Origin: Eubacteriales bacterium
Lineage (GTDB): Bacteria > Bacillota > Clostridia > Oscillospirales > CAG-382
Length of the DNA: 16,005 bases
Reading direction: 5' to 3'
NCBI GenBank assembly: GCA_028701715.1
Contig: JAQVQF010000022.1
Location: 1-16,005, forward strand
Below are positions 1 through 7,547 of the stretch, one piece after another. The notes under the pieces were generated by a model. It did not search any database and was not told where the DNA came from. It was given only the letters and a program-made list of their open reading frames with translations. How positions within the stretch are numbered: position 1 is the stretch's first letter; each line of letters begins with the position of its first letter. Made by a program: the position numbers and the translations under genes.

Positions 1-1707
1 CGTACGCACTCCTGCCGCGTAGGCGAAGGTCTCGCCTATGCCGCCCTGCTTCAGCACTTCCTCGGCAAACAGCACCGGCATATCGCCGACAAGAGGAAGC
101 AATGCGTCAAAATCAACGGGCTTAATTCTGATAAGCTTTATCACTCTAATGTTCTTGCATACAGCGGCGGCTTTCACGGCTTCTCCCGTAAGTCTGCCGT
201 AAGTTATTATAACTTTTTCCGGGCTGCCGAAATCGGCGTAGGACAGCGTATTAAGCTGTATAAATAATCCCTTGTCGTAATTCTGCTCCGTCCCTTTGGG
301 ATACCTGACGGCGGAAAGGCCGTTGTATTCAAGGCATTTGTCCATACATACGCCCAGCTCTTCAATCGAATCGGGCGAATATATAAGCGTTTTCGGTATT
401 TTATTAAGCAGCGAAACATCAAATATCCCGTGATGGGTTATACCGTCGTCACCGACAAGCCCGGCCCTGTCGATAAGCAGCGTCAGGCTTAGGCTCTGCA
501 TGGAAACATCCTCGGCAAGCTGGTCGAAGCAGCGCTGCATAAAGGTGGAATATACCGCGAACACCGGCTTGAACCCACCCGCGGAAAGTCCGGCGCAGAA
601 GGTCGCCGCGTGTTCTTCGGCAATTCCCACATCGAAAAATCTTTCGGGATACCTTGCCGCAAAGCCGTCAAGCCCCGTTCCCGCGGTCATGGCGGCGGTT
701 ACGGCGCAAATTTTAACGTCCGATTCCGCTCTGTTTTCCAATATTTTACCCGCGTTATGGGAAAAGGTTTTTTCTTTGCCGTTGGAAACGATACCGTTGT
801 CTATATTAAATTTTGCCACGGAATGATATGCGTCGGGCTTTTCCTCGGCGAATTTATAGCCCTTTCCTTTTCTGGTGAAAGCGTGAATTACGCATATTTT
901 ATCGGACTTTTTCGCTTGTTCGAAAACATATGTCAGCTTTTCCACATTGTTGCCGTCAACGGGACCGTAATAGTCGAAGCCCATATTTTCAAAAAAGTTT
1001 TCTTTTAATACTATATGCTTGAAGAAATCCTTAATATTCTTAAATATTATCACAAGGGTTTTCCCAATAAGAGGTATGGCAGAAACGTGTCTTATAAAAT
1101 TATTCTTAAAACGAAAATATCTTTTGCTCGTACGCATACGTGAAAAAACGTTGTCTATTGTTCCGACATTGCGGGAAATAGCCATTTCGTTGTCGTTGAG
1201 TATAATAATAAGCTTAAGCCGCTTGTCCGTGCAGTTGTTTAACGCCTCATAGGTCATGCCGTTGGTAAAGCCCCCGTCGCCCACAAGCGCTATGGTATAG
1301 TTGCTGTTCCCGTTCAGCTTGTCTGCCGCGGCAAGACCCGTCGCCGCGGATACGGCGTTGCCGGAATGACCCGAACCGAAGGGGTCGTGCACGCTTTCGC
1401 TCCTTTTTGTAAAGCCCGAAACGCCGTCGTCGGAACGGAGCTTTTCAAAGCCTTCCCGTCTTCCGGTTAAGAGCTTATGGGCATAGCTTTGATGCCCAAC
1501 GTCGAAGATCAGTTTATCGCCGGGTGAAGAAAATGCTTTATGAAACGCTACGGTCAGCTCCACCGCTCCCAAATTAGAAGCGAGGTGTCCTCCGTTTTGC
1601 GAAACGGAATCGAGTATTTTACCCCTGATTTCATCGCAGAGCGTTTTTAGCTCTGTCGGATCAAGCTCTTTAACGTCCGCCGGGGTTATAATGTTTTCAA
1701 GAATCAA
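1..1707 (-). CDS. dxs: 1-deoxy-D-xylulose-5-phosphate synthase (partial, C-terminus off the left edge)
   Basis: Dxs condenses pyruvate and glyceraldehyde 3-phosphate, using thiamine diphosphate, to give DXP, the entry step of the MEP isoprenoid pathway (also feeding thiamine and pyridoxal). The frame is open through 569 codons without a break. Visible landmarks are the N-terminal GGHLASNLGAVELT stretch, the thiamine diphosphate motif GDGG (G143-D144-G145) with the downstream LNDNE, and GIAEEHAATF with E364 at the position of the catalytic Glu of transketolase-like enzymes. Family members are about 620 residues, so roughly the last 50 are missing. The start is a TTG at 1707-1705, chosen because an AGGAG lies six bases before it and no ATG fits. 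The gene is last in the visible operon, 18 bases after ispA, its pathway partner. Family assignment is firm. Confidence 0.96.
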   Translation of the reverse strand, partial: MILENIITPADVKELDPTELKTLCDEIRGKILDSVSQNGGHLASNLGAVELTVAFHKAFSSPGDKLIFDVGHQSYAHKLLTGRREGFEKLRSDDGVSGFTKRSESVHDPFGSGHSGNAVSAATGLAAADKLNGNSNYTIALVGDGGFTNGMTYEALNNCTDKRLKLIIILNDNEMAISRNVGTIDNVFSRMRTSKRYFRFKNNFIRHVSAIPLIGKTLVIIFKNIKDFFKHIVLKENFFENMGFDYYGPVDGNNVEKLTYVFEQAKKSDKICVIHAFTRKGKGYKFAEEKPDAYHSVAKFNIDNGIVSNGKEKTFSHNAGKILENRAESDVKICAVTAAMTAGTGLDGFAARYPERFFDVGIAEEHAATFCAGLSAGGFKPVFAVYSTFMQRCFDQLAEDVSMQSLSLTLLIDRAGLVGDDGITHHGIFDVSLLNKIPKTLIYSPDSIEELGVCMDKCLEYNGLSAVRYPKGTEQNYDKGLFIQLNTLSYADFGSPEKVIITYGRLTGEAVKAAAVCKNIRVIKLIRIKPVDFDALLPLVGDMPVLFAEEVLKQGGIGETFAYAAGVRT

Positions 1708-1725
1708 TTCAATCTCCTAAAGTCC

Positions 1726-2643
1726 TTATGAATTTCTTTCCGAAAGATAAAGTGCCAGCCGCTTAAGCGCAGCAATCGGTTCCGCCGCGTTATCCCCGAT
1801 AACACCGAGCGTTTCCGCCGCCCGTTCGGTCAGCGCTTTGCATATTTTATATGAGCTTTCCATACCGAACAAGGCCGGATAGGTCGCTTTGCTTTCTTTT
1901 TTGTCTTTGCCGAGGGTTTTTCCCATTTTTTCGGGATCGCCGTTTATGTCAAGAATATCGTCCCTTATCTGGAACGCCAGCCCCACGCATCTGCCGTATT
2001 CCTCCGCCGCTTTAATTTTTTTCTCCGCCGCGTCCGCCGCAATACAGCCCAGCATACAAGCGGAGGAAATCAAACAGGAGGTTTTTAGGGTATGCAGCTT
2101 TTCCAGCATTTCGCCGTTTATTTTGCCCGTATCGCCCGCGATATCCAGCATCTGACCTCCCGTCATACCGTCGGGTCCCGACTTTGACGCAAGCACGCGA
2201 ACCGCCTTCAGATTTTGCTCCGGCGAGCAATGCGAGCAGGAAGCCGCGGTTTCAAAGGCTTTGATTATAAGTCCGTCGCCCGCGAGTATGGCCCCCGCTT
2301 CGCCGAACACCTTATGGTTGGATAATTTTCCTCTGCGGTAATCGTCGTTATCCATCGACGGAAGATCGTCGTGAATAAGCGACGCCGCATGCATCATTTC
2401 TATCGCCGCCGCGTAATCCGCGGCAACGCTCAGGTCGCCGTCCGCTTTACAGGCGAGATAAAACCCGAACACCAGAAACGCCCTGATACGCTTTCCCCCG
2501 TCAAGAGCGGAATAGCTCATCGCTTTATACAGGCTGCCGTCCGTTTCGGAAGCTCCCGCCGGTTCGGTAAGGAGTGTTTTCAGCCGTGCTTCCACGGCTT
2601 GTTTGAATATGCCGTTTGGCATTGTTTCAGGCATCTGCGCCAC
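1726..2643 (-). CDS. ispA: Farnesyl diphosphate synthase (short-chain polyprenyl synthase)
   Basis: This enzyme adds isopentenyl diphosphate to dimethylallyl and geranyl diphosphate to build farnesyl diphosphate, the precursor of undecaprenyl phosphate and quinone side chains. The protein has 305 residues, normal for the family. The first Asp-rich motif is DDLPSMD (D92, D93, D98) followed by RRGK, and the second is DDILD (D228, D229, D232) followed by a lysine-rich GKDKKE loop; both bind the magnesium-diphosphate groups. The start is a GTG at 2643 with AGAGGA five bases upstream; an in-frame ATG at 2634 is too far from that site. The gene overlaps the end of xseB by 17 bases, suggesting translational coupling, and precedes dxs, so two isoprenoid steps are co-expressed. 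Product chain length (C15) is inferred from family and context, not proven. Confidence 0.94.
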   Translation of the reverse strand: MAQMPETMPNGIFKQAVEARLKTLLTEPAGASETDGSLYKAMSYSALDGGKRIRAFLVFGFYLACKADGDLSVAADYAAAIEMMHAASLIHDDLPSMDNDDYRRGKLSNHKVFGEAGAILAGDGLIIKAFETAASCSHCSPEQNLKAVRVLASKSGPDGMTGGQMLDIAGDTGKINGEMLEKLHTLKTSCLISSACMLGCIAADAAEKKIKAAEEYGRCVGLAFQIRDDILDINGDPEKMGKTLGKDKKESKATYPALFGMESSYKICKALTERAAETLGVIGDNAAEPIAALKRLALYLSERNS

Positions 2644-2842
2644 CGAAATCCTCTTCCCTGCCGGATATCAGTATTTTTACCTTCTGTTCGGCTTCGGCGA
2701 GCAGGCCTTCGCACATTTTAACCAACGCCGCGCCTTCCTCAAACAGCTTTATGGAATCCTCGAGCGAGGAAGAACCGTCTTCTAATTTTTTTACTATTTC
2801 CTCAAGCCTTTTTACGGCTTCCTCATATGTTTTTTTATCCAT
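2627..2842 (-). CDS. xseB: Exodeoxyribonuclease VII small subunit
   Basis: XseB is the small helical subunit that packs along XseA to form exonuclease VII, which degrades single-stranded DNA from both ends. The 71-residue length and the opening MDKKTYEEAVKRLEEIVKKL, followed by EDGSSSLEDSIKLFEEG, are typical of the family. The rest is charged and predicted helical, ending with EAEQKVKILI. The ATG start overlaps the xseA stop in the eight bases ATGGATAA, the same overlap sequence used between nusB and xseA. Immediately upstream of the start there is only a weak AAGG, so coupling to xseA translation is likely. It overlaps ispA by 17 bases downstream. Confidence 0.95.
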   Translation of the reverse strand: MDKKTYEEAVKRLEEIVKKLEDGSSSLEDSIKLFEEGAALVKMCEGLLAEAEQKVKILISGREEDFGGADA

Positions 2843-4073
2843 TGTGACCGTACCTTTCCGATAATTCGCCGTCTTCCGTTCTGACGGCCTGTATCATACC
2901 GTCGGATAATCGGAGAGCAAAGCTTCCGCCTATATATATCTGATCCGTCCCGGAAATAATTCTTCCGTCATTGTCATACGCGACAGAATATCCGCGTTTC
3001 AATACCCCGAGAGGGTTATATGAGCCGAGCAGGGACGCGAGCGATGTCAGCGCATTTTTCCGTTCCGTCATAACAGCCGTTCCGATTGTTTCGAGCCTGT
3101 CGGTAAATCTTGAAAGCTCCATCATTTTATCCTGATAAAGTCTTTCGGGCGAAGTGAGTGCGGTAGCTGACGACAGCATTTTTAAAAGCCGTTTTTCACC
3201 GTCGAGCCGTTTTGACAGCAGAAGGGATATACGCGAGCGCACGTTTTCGAATTTGTGTAAAAGCTCCCTGATATCGGGCAACGCCAGCTCCATCGCCGCC
3301 GAGGGCGTGGGAGCGCGCAGGTCGGCGACAAAATCGGCTATGGTGAAGTCGGTTTCGTGTCCCACGGCGGAAATAACGGGTATACGGCTGTTATATATCA
3401 CCCGTGCCAAGGCTTCGTCGTTGAATGCCCAGAGGTCTTCTATACTGCCGCCTCCGCGGCCTATTACGATAATTTCAACCCTGCCGGTTTTATTGAAATA
3501 TTCTATTCCCTTGATTATATTCTGCGCCGCTCCGCTTCCCTGAACCAGCGAAGGAAAAAGCACGATCTCGCATCCCGGAAAACGTCTGCCGGATATATTG
3601 ATCATATCTCTGACCGCGGCTCCCGTGGGAGCGGTGACGATACCTATCGAATACGGCACGGAGGGTAAACGGCGTTTGTGCGATTCGTCGAAAAGCCCCT
3701 CCGCGGCAAGCTTTGCCTTTAGCTTTTCAAAAGCGATATAAAGCGAGCCTATACCGTCCGGCTCCATATCGGTCGCGTAGAGCTGATATACCCCGTCGCG
3801 GACAAACACCGATATTCTTCCGGTGACAACAACTTTATCGCCGTTTTTAGGCACAAAAGCCAGCTTTGACGCGTCCGAACGGAACATAACCGTTTTCAGG
3901 AGGGCTCCCTCGTCCTTTAGGGTCATGTATATATGCCCGGTCTTGTGGAGAGTTATATTGGAAATTTCGCCCTTAACGGATATACGGTTCAATACGGGTA
4001 AATTTTCCAGACAATCCTTTATAAAATTGTTCAGCTGTGTTACGGTTACCGCCGGCGTCTGGGCTTTATCCAT
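2835..4073 (-). CDS. xseA: Exodeoxyribonuclease VII large subunit
   Basis: XseA is the catalytic subunit of exonuclease VII, acting on single-stranded DNA in repair and recombination. The 412-residue product opens with an OB-fold (about residues 10-105, including VKGEISNI and GHIYMTLKDE). The catalytic core carries GRGGGSIEDLW, SAVGHETDFT (H239 central) and ADLRAPTPSAAMELALP. A helical region follows and the C-terminus has the usual LKRGYSVAYD. I place the start at the ATG at 4073 because MDKAQTPAVTVTQLN begins at the normal family N-terminus and overlaps the nusB stop in ATGGATAA. The frame stays open upstream to 4277, but that segment lies inside nusB and shows no family similarity. No strong ribosome binding site is visible, which suggests coupling to nusB translation. 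It also overlaps xseB by eight bases. Confidence 0.95.
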   Translation of the reverse strand: MDKAQTPAVTVTQLNNFIKDCLENLPVLNRISVKGEISNITLHKTGHIYMTLKDEGALLKTVMFRSDASKLAFVPKNGDKVVVTGRISVFVRDGVYQLYATDMEPDGIGSLYIAFEKLKAKLAAEGLFDESHKRRLPSVPYSIGIVTAPTGAAVRDMINISGRRFPGCEIVLFPSLVQGSGAAQNIIKGIEYFNKTGRVEIIVIGRGGGSIEDLWAFNDEALARVIYNSRIPVISAVGHETDFTIADFVADLRAPTPSAAMELALPDIRELLHKFENVRSRISLLLSKRLDGEKRLLKMLSSATALTSPERLYQDKMMELSRFTDRLETIGTAVMTERKNALTSLASLLGSYNPLGVLKRGYSVAYDNDGRIISGTDQIYIGGSFALRLSDGMIQAVRTEDGELSERYGHNG

Positions 4074-4464
4074 TTTCGTTTTTAATGACGTTGATGCGTC
4101 CCAGCACTCCGTTGACATACGAAACGCTGTCGTCACAGTTGTATTCGCGGCAAAGCTCCAACGCTTCGTCGATAATAATCTCCGGCGGAGTTTCGGTATA
4201 TAAAAGCTCGTATGCGCCGAGTCGCAGACAGGCGAGAGGCACTCTGCCGATACGGGAAAAGGTCCTCTTTTCAGCATTTTGCGCGATATATTCGTCTATC
4301 TTTTTTATTTCCCCGACCGTTCCCAAAAACAGGCTTTTCGCAAAACCCGAAATATCCTCTTCACGGTTTATGACGGCGTTGGTTATGATTTCTTCGGGAT
4401 TTCCGCCGAAAGAATATTCAAACAGCAGGCAGAACGCTGCCGCGCGGCTTTCATGTCTTGTCAT
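4066..4464 (-). CDS. nusB: Transcription antitermination factor NusB
   Basis: NusB binds boxA RNA with ribosomal protein S10 and helps RNA polymerase read through rRNA operons. The 132-residue all-helical protein has the family opening TRHESRAAAFCLLFEYSF and the conserved C-terminal part RIGRVPLACLRLGAYELLY, then PPEIIIDEALELCREY and SYVNGVLGRI. The ATG at 4464 has GGAG six bases upstream and overlaps the pncC stop by 14 bases. In many Firmicutes folD lies between nusB and xseA; here nusB runs directly into xseA with an eight-base overlap. Confidence 0.95.
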   Translation of the reverse strand: MTRHESRAAAFCLLFEYSFGGNPEEIITNAVINREEDISGFAKSLFLGTVGEIKKIDEYIAQNAEKRTFSRIGRVPLACLRLGAYELLYTETPPEIIIDEALELCREYNCDDSVSYVNGVLGRINVIKNENG

Positions 4465-4954
4465 GTTCTACTCCATTTAACATATCTGTTATTATCTCTA
4501 TAGCACACAGAGCGGCTTTTTCTCTGATTTCATCGCGGCTGCCAGAAAAAATGTTTTTTTCGGAACCGCTATTTCCATGATACGCCCAGCCTATCCATAC
4601 CGTGCCCACCGGATTTTCTTCCGTTCCTCCGCCGGGGCCCGCCACTCCGCTTACCGAAACGGCATAATCGGAAACCGCCAGCTTTTTAACGCAATCCGCC
4701 ATGGAAAGCACGGTTTCTGAGCTGACGACTCCGTATTTCGCGATAATTTCCGGCGGTACGCCCAGCACTTTTATTTTTTTGTTTTCCGAATAAACGCACA
4801 ATCCCAGCTCGAATACCTTACTTGCTCCGGGAACGGAGGTTATCGCTTCGGATATCAACCCGCCCGTGCAGCTTTCGGCGGCAGAAAGCGTCTTCCCCGC
4901 TTTTATAAGCCTTGATACCAGCAAGGCTGCCGTTTGCTTCAATTCGTCATTCAT
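4451..4954 (-). CDS. pncC: Nicotinamide-nucleotide amidohydrolase PncC (CinA C-terminal domain, stand-alone)
   Basis: PncC removes the amide from NMN to give nicotinic acid mononucleotide, recycling the NMN released by bacterial DNA ligase. The 167-residue product contains only the CinA C-terminal domain. Visible motifs are AAESCTGGLISEAITSVPGAS, then YGVVSSETV, and VSGVAGPGGGTEENPVGTVWIG. The N-terminal molybdopterin-binding-like (ADP-ribose pyrophosphatase) half, present in the longer CinA of Bacillus and many Firmicutes, is absent, and no trace of it lies upstream, where thiI begins at once. The start ATG at 4954 overlaps the thiI stop in ATGAATGA. A longer reading from 5017 would sit inside thiI and add residues without family similarity. 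It overlaps nusB by 14 bases. The function is known for the family and inferred here. Confidence 0.9.
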   Translation of the reverse strand: MNDELKQTAALLVSRLIKAGKTLSAAESCTGGLISEAITSVPGASKVFELGLCVYSENKKIKVLGVPPEIIAKYGVVSSETVLSMADCVKKLAVSDYAVSVSGVAGPGGGTEENPVGTVWIGWAYHGNSGSEKNIFSGSRDEIREKAALCAIEIITDMLNGVEHDKT

Positions 4955-6128
4955 TGTTACCGTCGATTCGTTTGACCGTTCTTGCCGCGAGAGCGCGTTC
5001 AACAAGCTCGTCCACATTTATTTTCTTCTCTTCCTCCTCAAGCTCCGCTATGGTCGGAGTCAGCTTAGGATGCTTGGGAGTAAAAACGGCGCAGCAGTCC
5101 TCATACGGAAGAGTGGATATGTCGAAAGCTCCGATACGCCTTGAAATCGTAACGATTTCTTCCTTGTCAAGCCCTATGCAGGGGCGGAAAACCGGCATGC
5201 TCACCGCGTTGTCCGTACAGCAAAGCGCCTCCATCGTCTGGCTTGCCACCTGTCCTATGCTTTCGCCTGTTATTAAAGCCGAACAGCCGACGTTTACGGC
5301 GAGCTTTTCCGCGATACGCATCATAAATCTGCGGAGCAGCAGCGTAAATAATCTTTCGGAGCATTTTTCGGCAATGGCATGCTGAATTTCGGTAACGGAT
5401 ATACAGCTTAAATATACCGTTCCGGTATATGTCGCCAACACCCTTGCGAGCGATTCCACCTTTTCCCTTGCCGCTTCTCCGGTATACGGAGGTGTTTCAA
5501 AATATACCGCGTCGATTTGCACGCCGCGCTTGGCCGTCATATATCCCGCCACGGGAGAATCTATCCCGCCTGAAATAAGCAGCATACCTCTTCCGTTCGA
5601 ACCGGTCGGCATTCCGCCCGCGCCCTTGGCTCCGCCCGCGTGAATAAAAGCGCAGCCGTCGCGTATTTCGATATACAATATGACTTCGGGATTGTTGACG
5701 TCCACCTTGATATTTCCGACCGTTTCAAGCACCGCGCCGCCGCAGATGTCGCATATTTGCGGCGAAATAAAGGGAAAGGCTTTGTCTCCGCGTTTCGCAA
5801 CGCATTTGAAGGTTTTGGCGCCGGCAAAAAATTCCGCCGCGTTTTCACGCACGGTGCGGGTTACGGCTTCCATATCCTTTTCGCATTCCACGCCGATACA
5901 TACCGAAACCACGCCGAATACTTTTTGCATTTTTTCGGCTGCGTTTCGCATATCCGCGTCGCCGTCCCCGCGTATTATAAGGGTTGACTGGGAATTGTGA
6001 AGCTCATATTTACCGGGGAGCTTTTTCAGCACGCTTCTTACCCGCTTCATAAGCAGCAATTCAAAGCGGCCGCGATTAAGTCCCTTTAAAACTATTTCGC
6101 CGTATTTTAAAACAACAATATATTTCAT
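4947..6128 (-). CDS. thiI: tRNA 4-thiouridine synthase ThiI
   Basis: ThiI adenylates U8 of tRNA and inserts sulfur supplied as a persulfide by a cysteine desulfurase. In some bacteria it also takes part in thiamine thiazole synthesis. The 393-residue protein has an N-terminal ferredoxin-like part and THUMP domain (about residues 1-165), then a PP-loop ATPase with SGGIDS (S186-S191) and further conserved stretches TGESIGQVASQT and YEDCCAVFTPKHP. The C-terminal rhodanese domain of Escherichia coli ThiI is absent, as in the Bacillus-type enzyme. The ATG start overlaps the stop of the upstream cysteine desulfurase in ATGA, with an AAGGA about 11 bases before it. The pairing with a dedicated desulfurase supports a tRNA thiolation role. 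Confidence 0.95.
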   Translation of the reverse strand: MKYIVVLKYGEIVLKGLNRGRFELLLMKRVRSVLKKLPGKYELHNSQSTLIIRGDGDADMRNAAEKMQKVFGVVSVCIGVECEKDMEAVTRTVRENAAEFFAGAKTFKCVAKRGDKAFPFISPQICDICGGAVLETVGNIKVDVNNPEVILYIEIRDGCAFIHAGGAKGAGGMPTGSNGRGMLLISGGIDSPVAGYMTAKRGVQIDAVYFETPPYTGEAAREKVESLARVLATYTGTVYLSCISVTEIQHAIAEKCSERLFTLLLRRFMMRIAEKLAVNVGCSALITGESIGQVASQTMEALCCTDNAVSMPVFRPCIGLDKEEIVTISRRIGAFDISTLPYEDCCAVFTPKHPKLTPTIAELEEEEKKINVDELVERALAARTVKRIDGNNE

Positions 6129-7279
6129 TTTGCTTTATTCCTTTTTATCCTAAAAGCGAGAGCGTTTTTCAATTCTCTCACAAGAATTTCCACCTCTTCT
6201 TCCGTATTGAAGGGCGAAAAGCTTATCCTCAGCGAAGAGGAATTATATTCGTCGCCGTAGCCGAAAGCCGCAAGCGCGGTGTTTTCTCCGGCTTTGGAAG
6301 AGCATGCCGAGGACGAGGAAACACAAATACCCTTTGACGAGAGATAATTCATGGCAACTTCGCTCTTTACATTTTTCAAGCTTATATTTATTAGCGCGTC
6401 TATATGCGATTTCGGTATTTTAAAGTCTGCCGCCTCACCGAGCAGATCTTTCGATTTTTCAATAAATATCTCCCTCAGGCGCGTTATTTTTGCGCGGTAG
6501 CTTTTATCCGCGGAAAACAGCCTTGCCGCCGTGCCGAAAGCCGCGATGCCCACAACGTTTTCCGTACCGCTCCTAAGCCCGGTTTCCTGCCCCCCGCCGA
6601 AAATTATCGGCGAAAGCTTAAGCCCTTTTCTCACAAACAGCGCGCCGATACCCTTCAGTCCGCCTATTTTATGCGCCGACAGAGAGGCGGTATCGCAGTA
6701 TCGCACGGCATAATCCGTCATGCTCTCGGGTACTTTTAAAAATCCCTGAACAATATCCGAATGGAAGAGAGCGTTTGAACCCGCCGCCGTTATGGCTTCT
6801 CTTACTTCTTTTAAATCGGTTATTGCCGCGTTCTGATTGTTCGCCTGCATAAGGGACACAAGGCACACCTTTTCGGATTTCAAAGTTTTTTCGAGAAAAT
6901 CATAATCCAGCTCCCCGCCTTCCACCGGAATAAAGACGGCTTTATATCCCTTCGCTTCGAGAGCCTTAAACGTCTCGGTCACCGACGGATGCTCGGCGTG
7001 GGAGGTGACAATGACATTCCCCGCTCTTTTATTTTTATCCGCCATGGATAATATGGCCATATTGTTCGCTTCCGTGCCGGATGAGGTGAAAAATATCTCC
7101 GTTTGGGAGCATACTAATGCGGCGGCCGCTTTTTTCCGCGCTTCCTCAACCATGCCGCGGGCTTCGAGCCCAGCGAAATGGGGTGACGAGGGATTGGCGA
7201 AATGTTTCATGGCTTCCGCCGCCGATTCCAACGCCATGGGATTGGGAATCGCCGACGCCGAATTATCAAAATATATCAT
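6125..7279 (-). CDS. Cysteine desulfurase (NifS/IscS family), likely sulfur donor for ThiI
   Basis: This PLP enzyme takes sulfur from L-cysteine and passes it on as a persulfide, releasing alanine. The 384-residue product starts MIYFDNSASAIPNP and has TSSGTEANNMAI (cofactor phosphate binding), HSDIVQGF, SLSAHKIGGLKGIG with K204 as the likely PLP lysine, GGGQETGLRSGTEN, and the active loop SSSSACSSKAGE with C326 as the catalytic cysteine. It is first in the operon and overlaps thiI by four bases, the same arrangement as the dedicated NifZ-ThiI pair of Bacillus subtilis, so ThiI is the likely acceptor. I leave the symbol blank because nifZ, iscS and nifS cannot be separated by sequence alone. 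The leader from the predicted transcription start is about 87 bases; only a weak GGGAT precedes the ATG. Confidence 0.93.
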   Translation of the reverse strand: MIYFDNSASAIPNPMALESAAEAMKHFANPSSPHFAGLEARGMVEEARKKAAAALVCSQTEIFFTSSGTEANNMAILSMADKNKRAGNVIVTSHAEHPSVTETFKALEAKGYKAVFIPVEGGELDYDFLEKTLKSEKVCLVSLMQANNQNAAITDLKEVREAITAAGSNALFHSDIVQGFLKVPESMTDYAVRYCDTASLSAHKIGGLKGIGALFVRKGLKLSPIIFGGGQETGLRSGTENVVGIAAFGTAARLFSADKSYRAKITRLREIFIEKSKDLLGEAADFKIPKSHIDALINISLKNVKSEVAMNYLSSKGICVSSSSACSSKAGENTALAAFGYGDEYNSSSLRISFSPFNTEEEVEILVRELKNALAFRIKRNKAK

Positions 7280-7372
7280 TTTATATCCCGTTATTTATTT
7301 TTATAAAACAGTTTACGATATATGGCAACATAAATTCCGATATAAACGCAAATGCATACTTATACATCCAAT

Positions 7373-7401
7373 ATTATACATCAAACGGATTATTAAGTCA
7401 A
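7373..7401 (-). promoter_or_regulatory. Sigma-70-type promoter of the eight-gene minus-strand operon
   Basis: Read on the minus strand, TTGACT (7401-7396) is followed after 17 bases by TATAAT (7378-7373). That is 11 of 12 consensus positions with ideal spacing. Transcription would begin near 7366, about 87 bases before the cysteine desulfurase ATG. No other convincing promoter appears ahead of the overlapping genes downstream. Confidence 0.8.
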
Positions 7402-7431
7402 TGATTAATTGTAATTGCCCCGACAAATGGT

Positions 7432-7460
7432 TTGACAAAAACGAGAGCGCATGCTATAAT
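7432..7460 (+). promoter_or_regulatory. Consensus extended -10 promoter of the BMP-type lipoprotein gene
   Basis: TTGACA (7432-7437) and TATAAT (7455-7460) are separated by exactly 17 bases, and TGC immediately before the -10 hexamer makes it an extended -10 element. Transcription would start near 7467, leaving a leader of about 80 bases. The two -35 boxes of this and the opposing promoter are only 30 bases apart, so the polymerases could interfere. I see no riboswitch-like structure in the leader. Confidence 0.85.
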
Positions 7461-7547
7461 TGATTTGCTTATTTTTGCTTCTTATTTACACATATAAACA
7501 CATAGTGGTCGCGGGATATAAATATTGTTTTCGGGGTGTATTGTTTT

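Noticed and set aside
610..1008. Plus-strand frame of 132 codons within dxs
   Set aside because: The minus-strand frame is an uninterrupted Dxs with all its motifs; this is a shadow frame.
4074..4277. N-terminal extension of the xseA frame by 68 codons
   Set aside because: It lies entirely within nusB, has no likeness to exonuclease VII, and the normal N-terminus begins at the ATG at 4073 that overlaps the nusB stop.
4955..5017. Longer start for pncC
   Set aside because: The added 21 residues lie inside thiI in another frame and precede the normal family N-terminus; the ATG at 4954 forms a typical overlap with the thiI stop.
7494..7504. Eleven-base TATAAACACAT shared with 8854-8864 on either side of the lipoprotein gene
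   Set aside because: The match does not extend and base composition makes it unremarkable; no target-site duplication or transposon end is visible.
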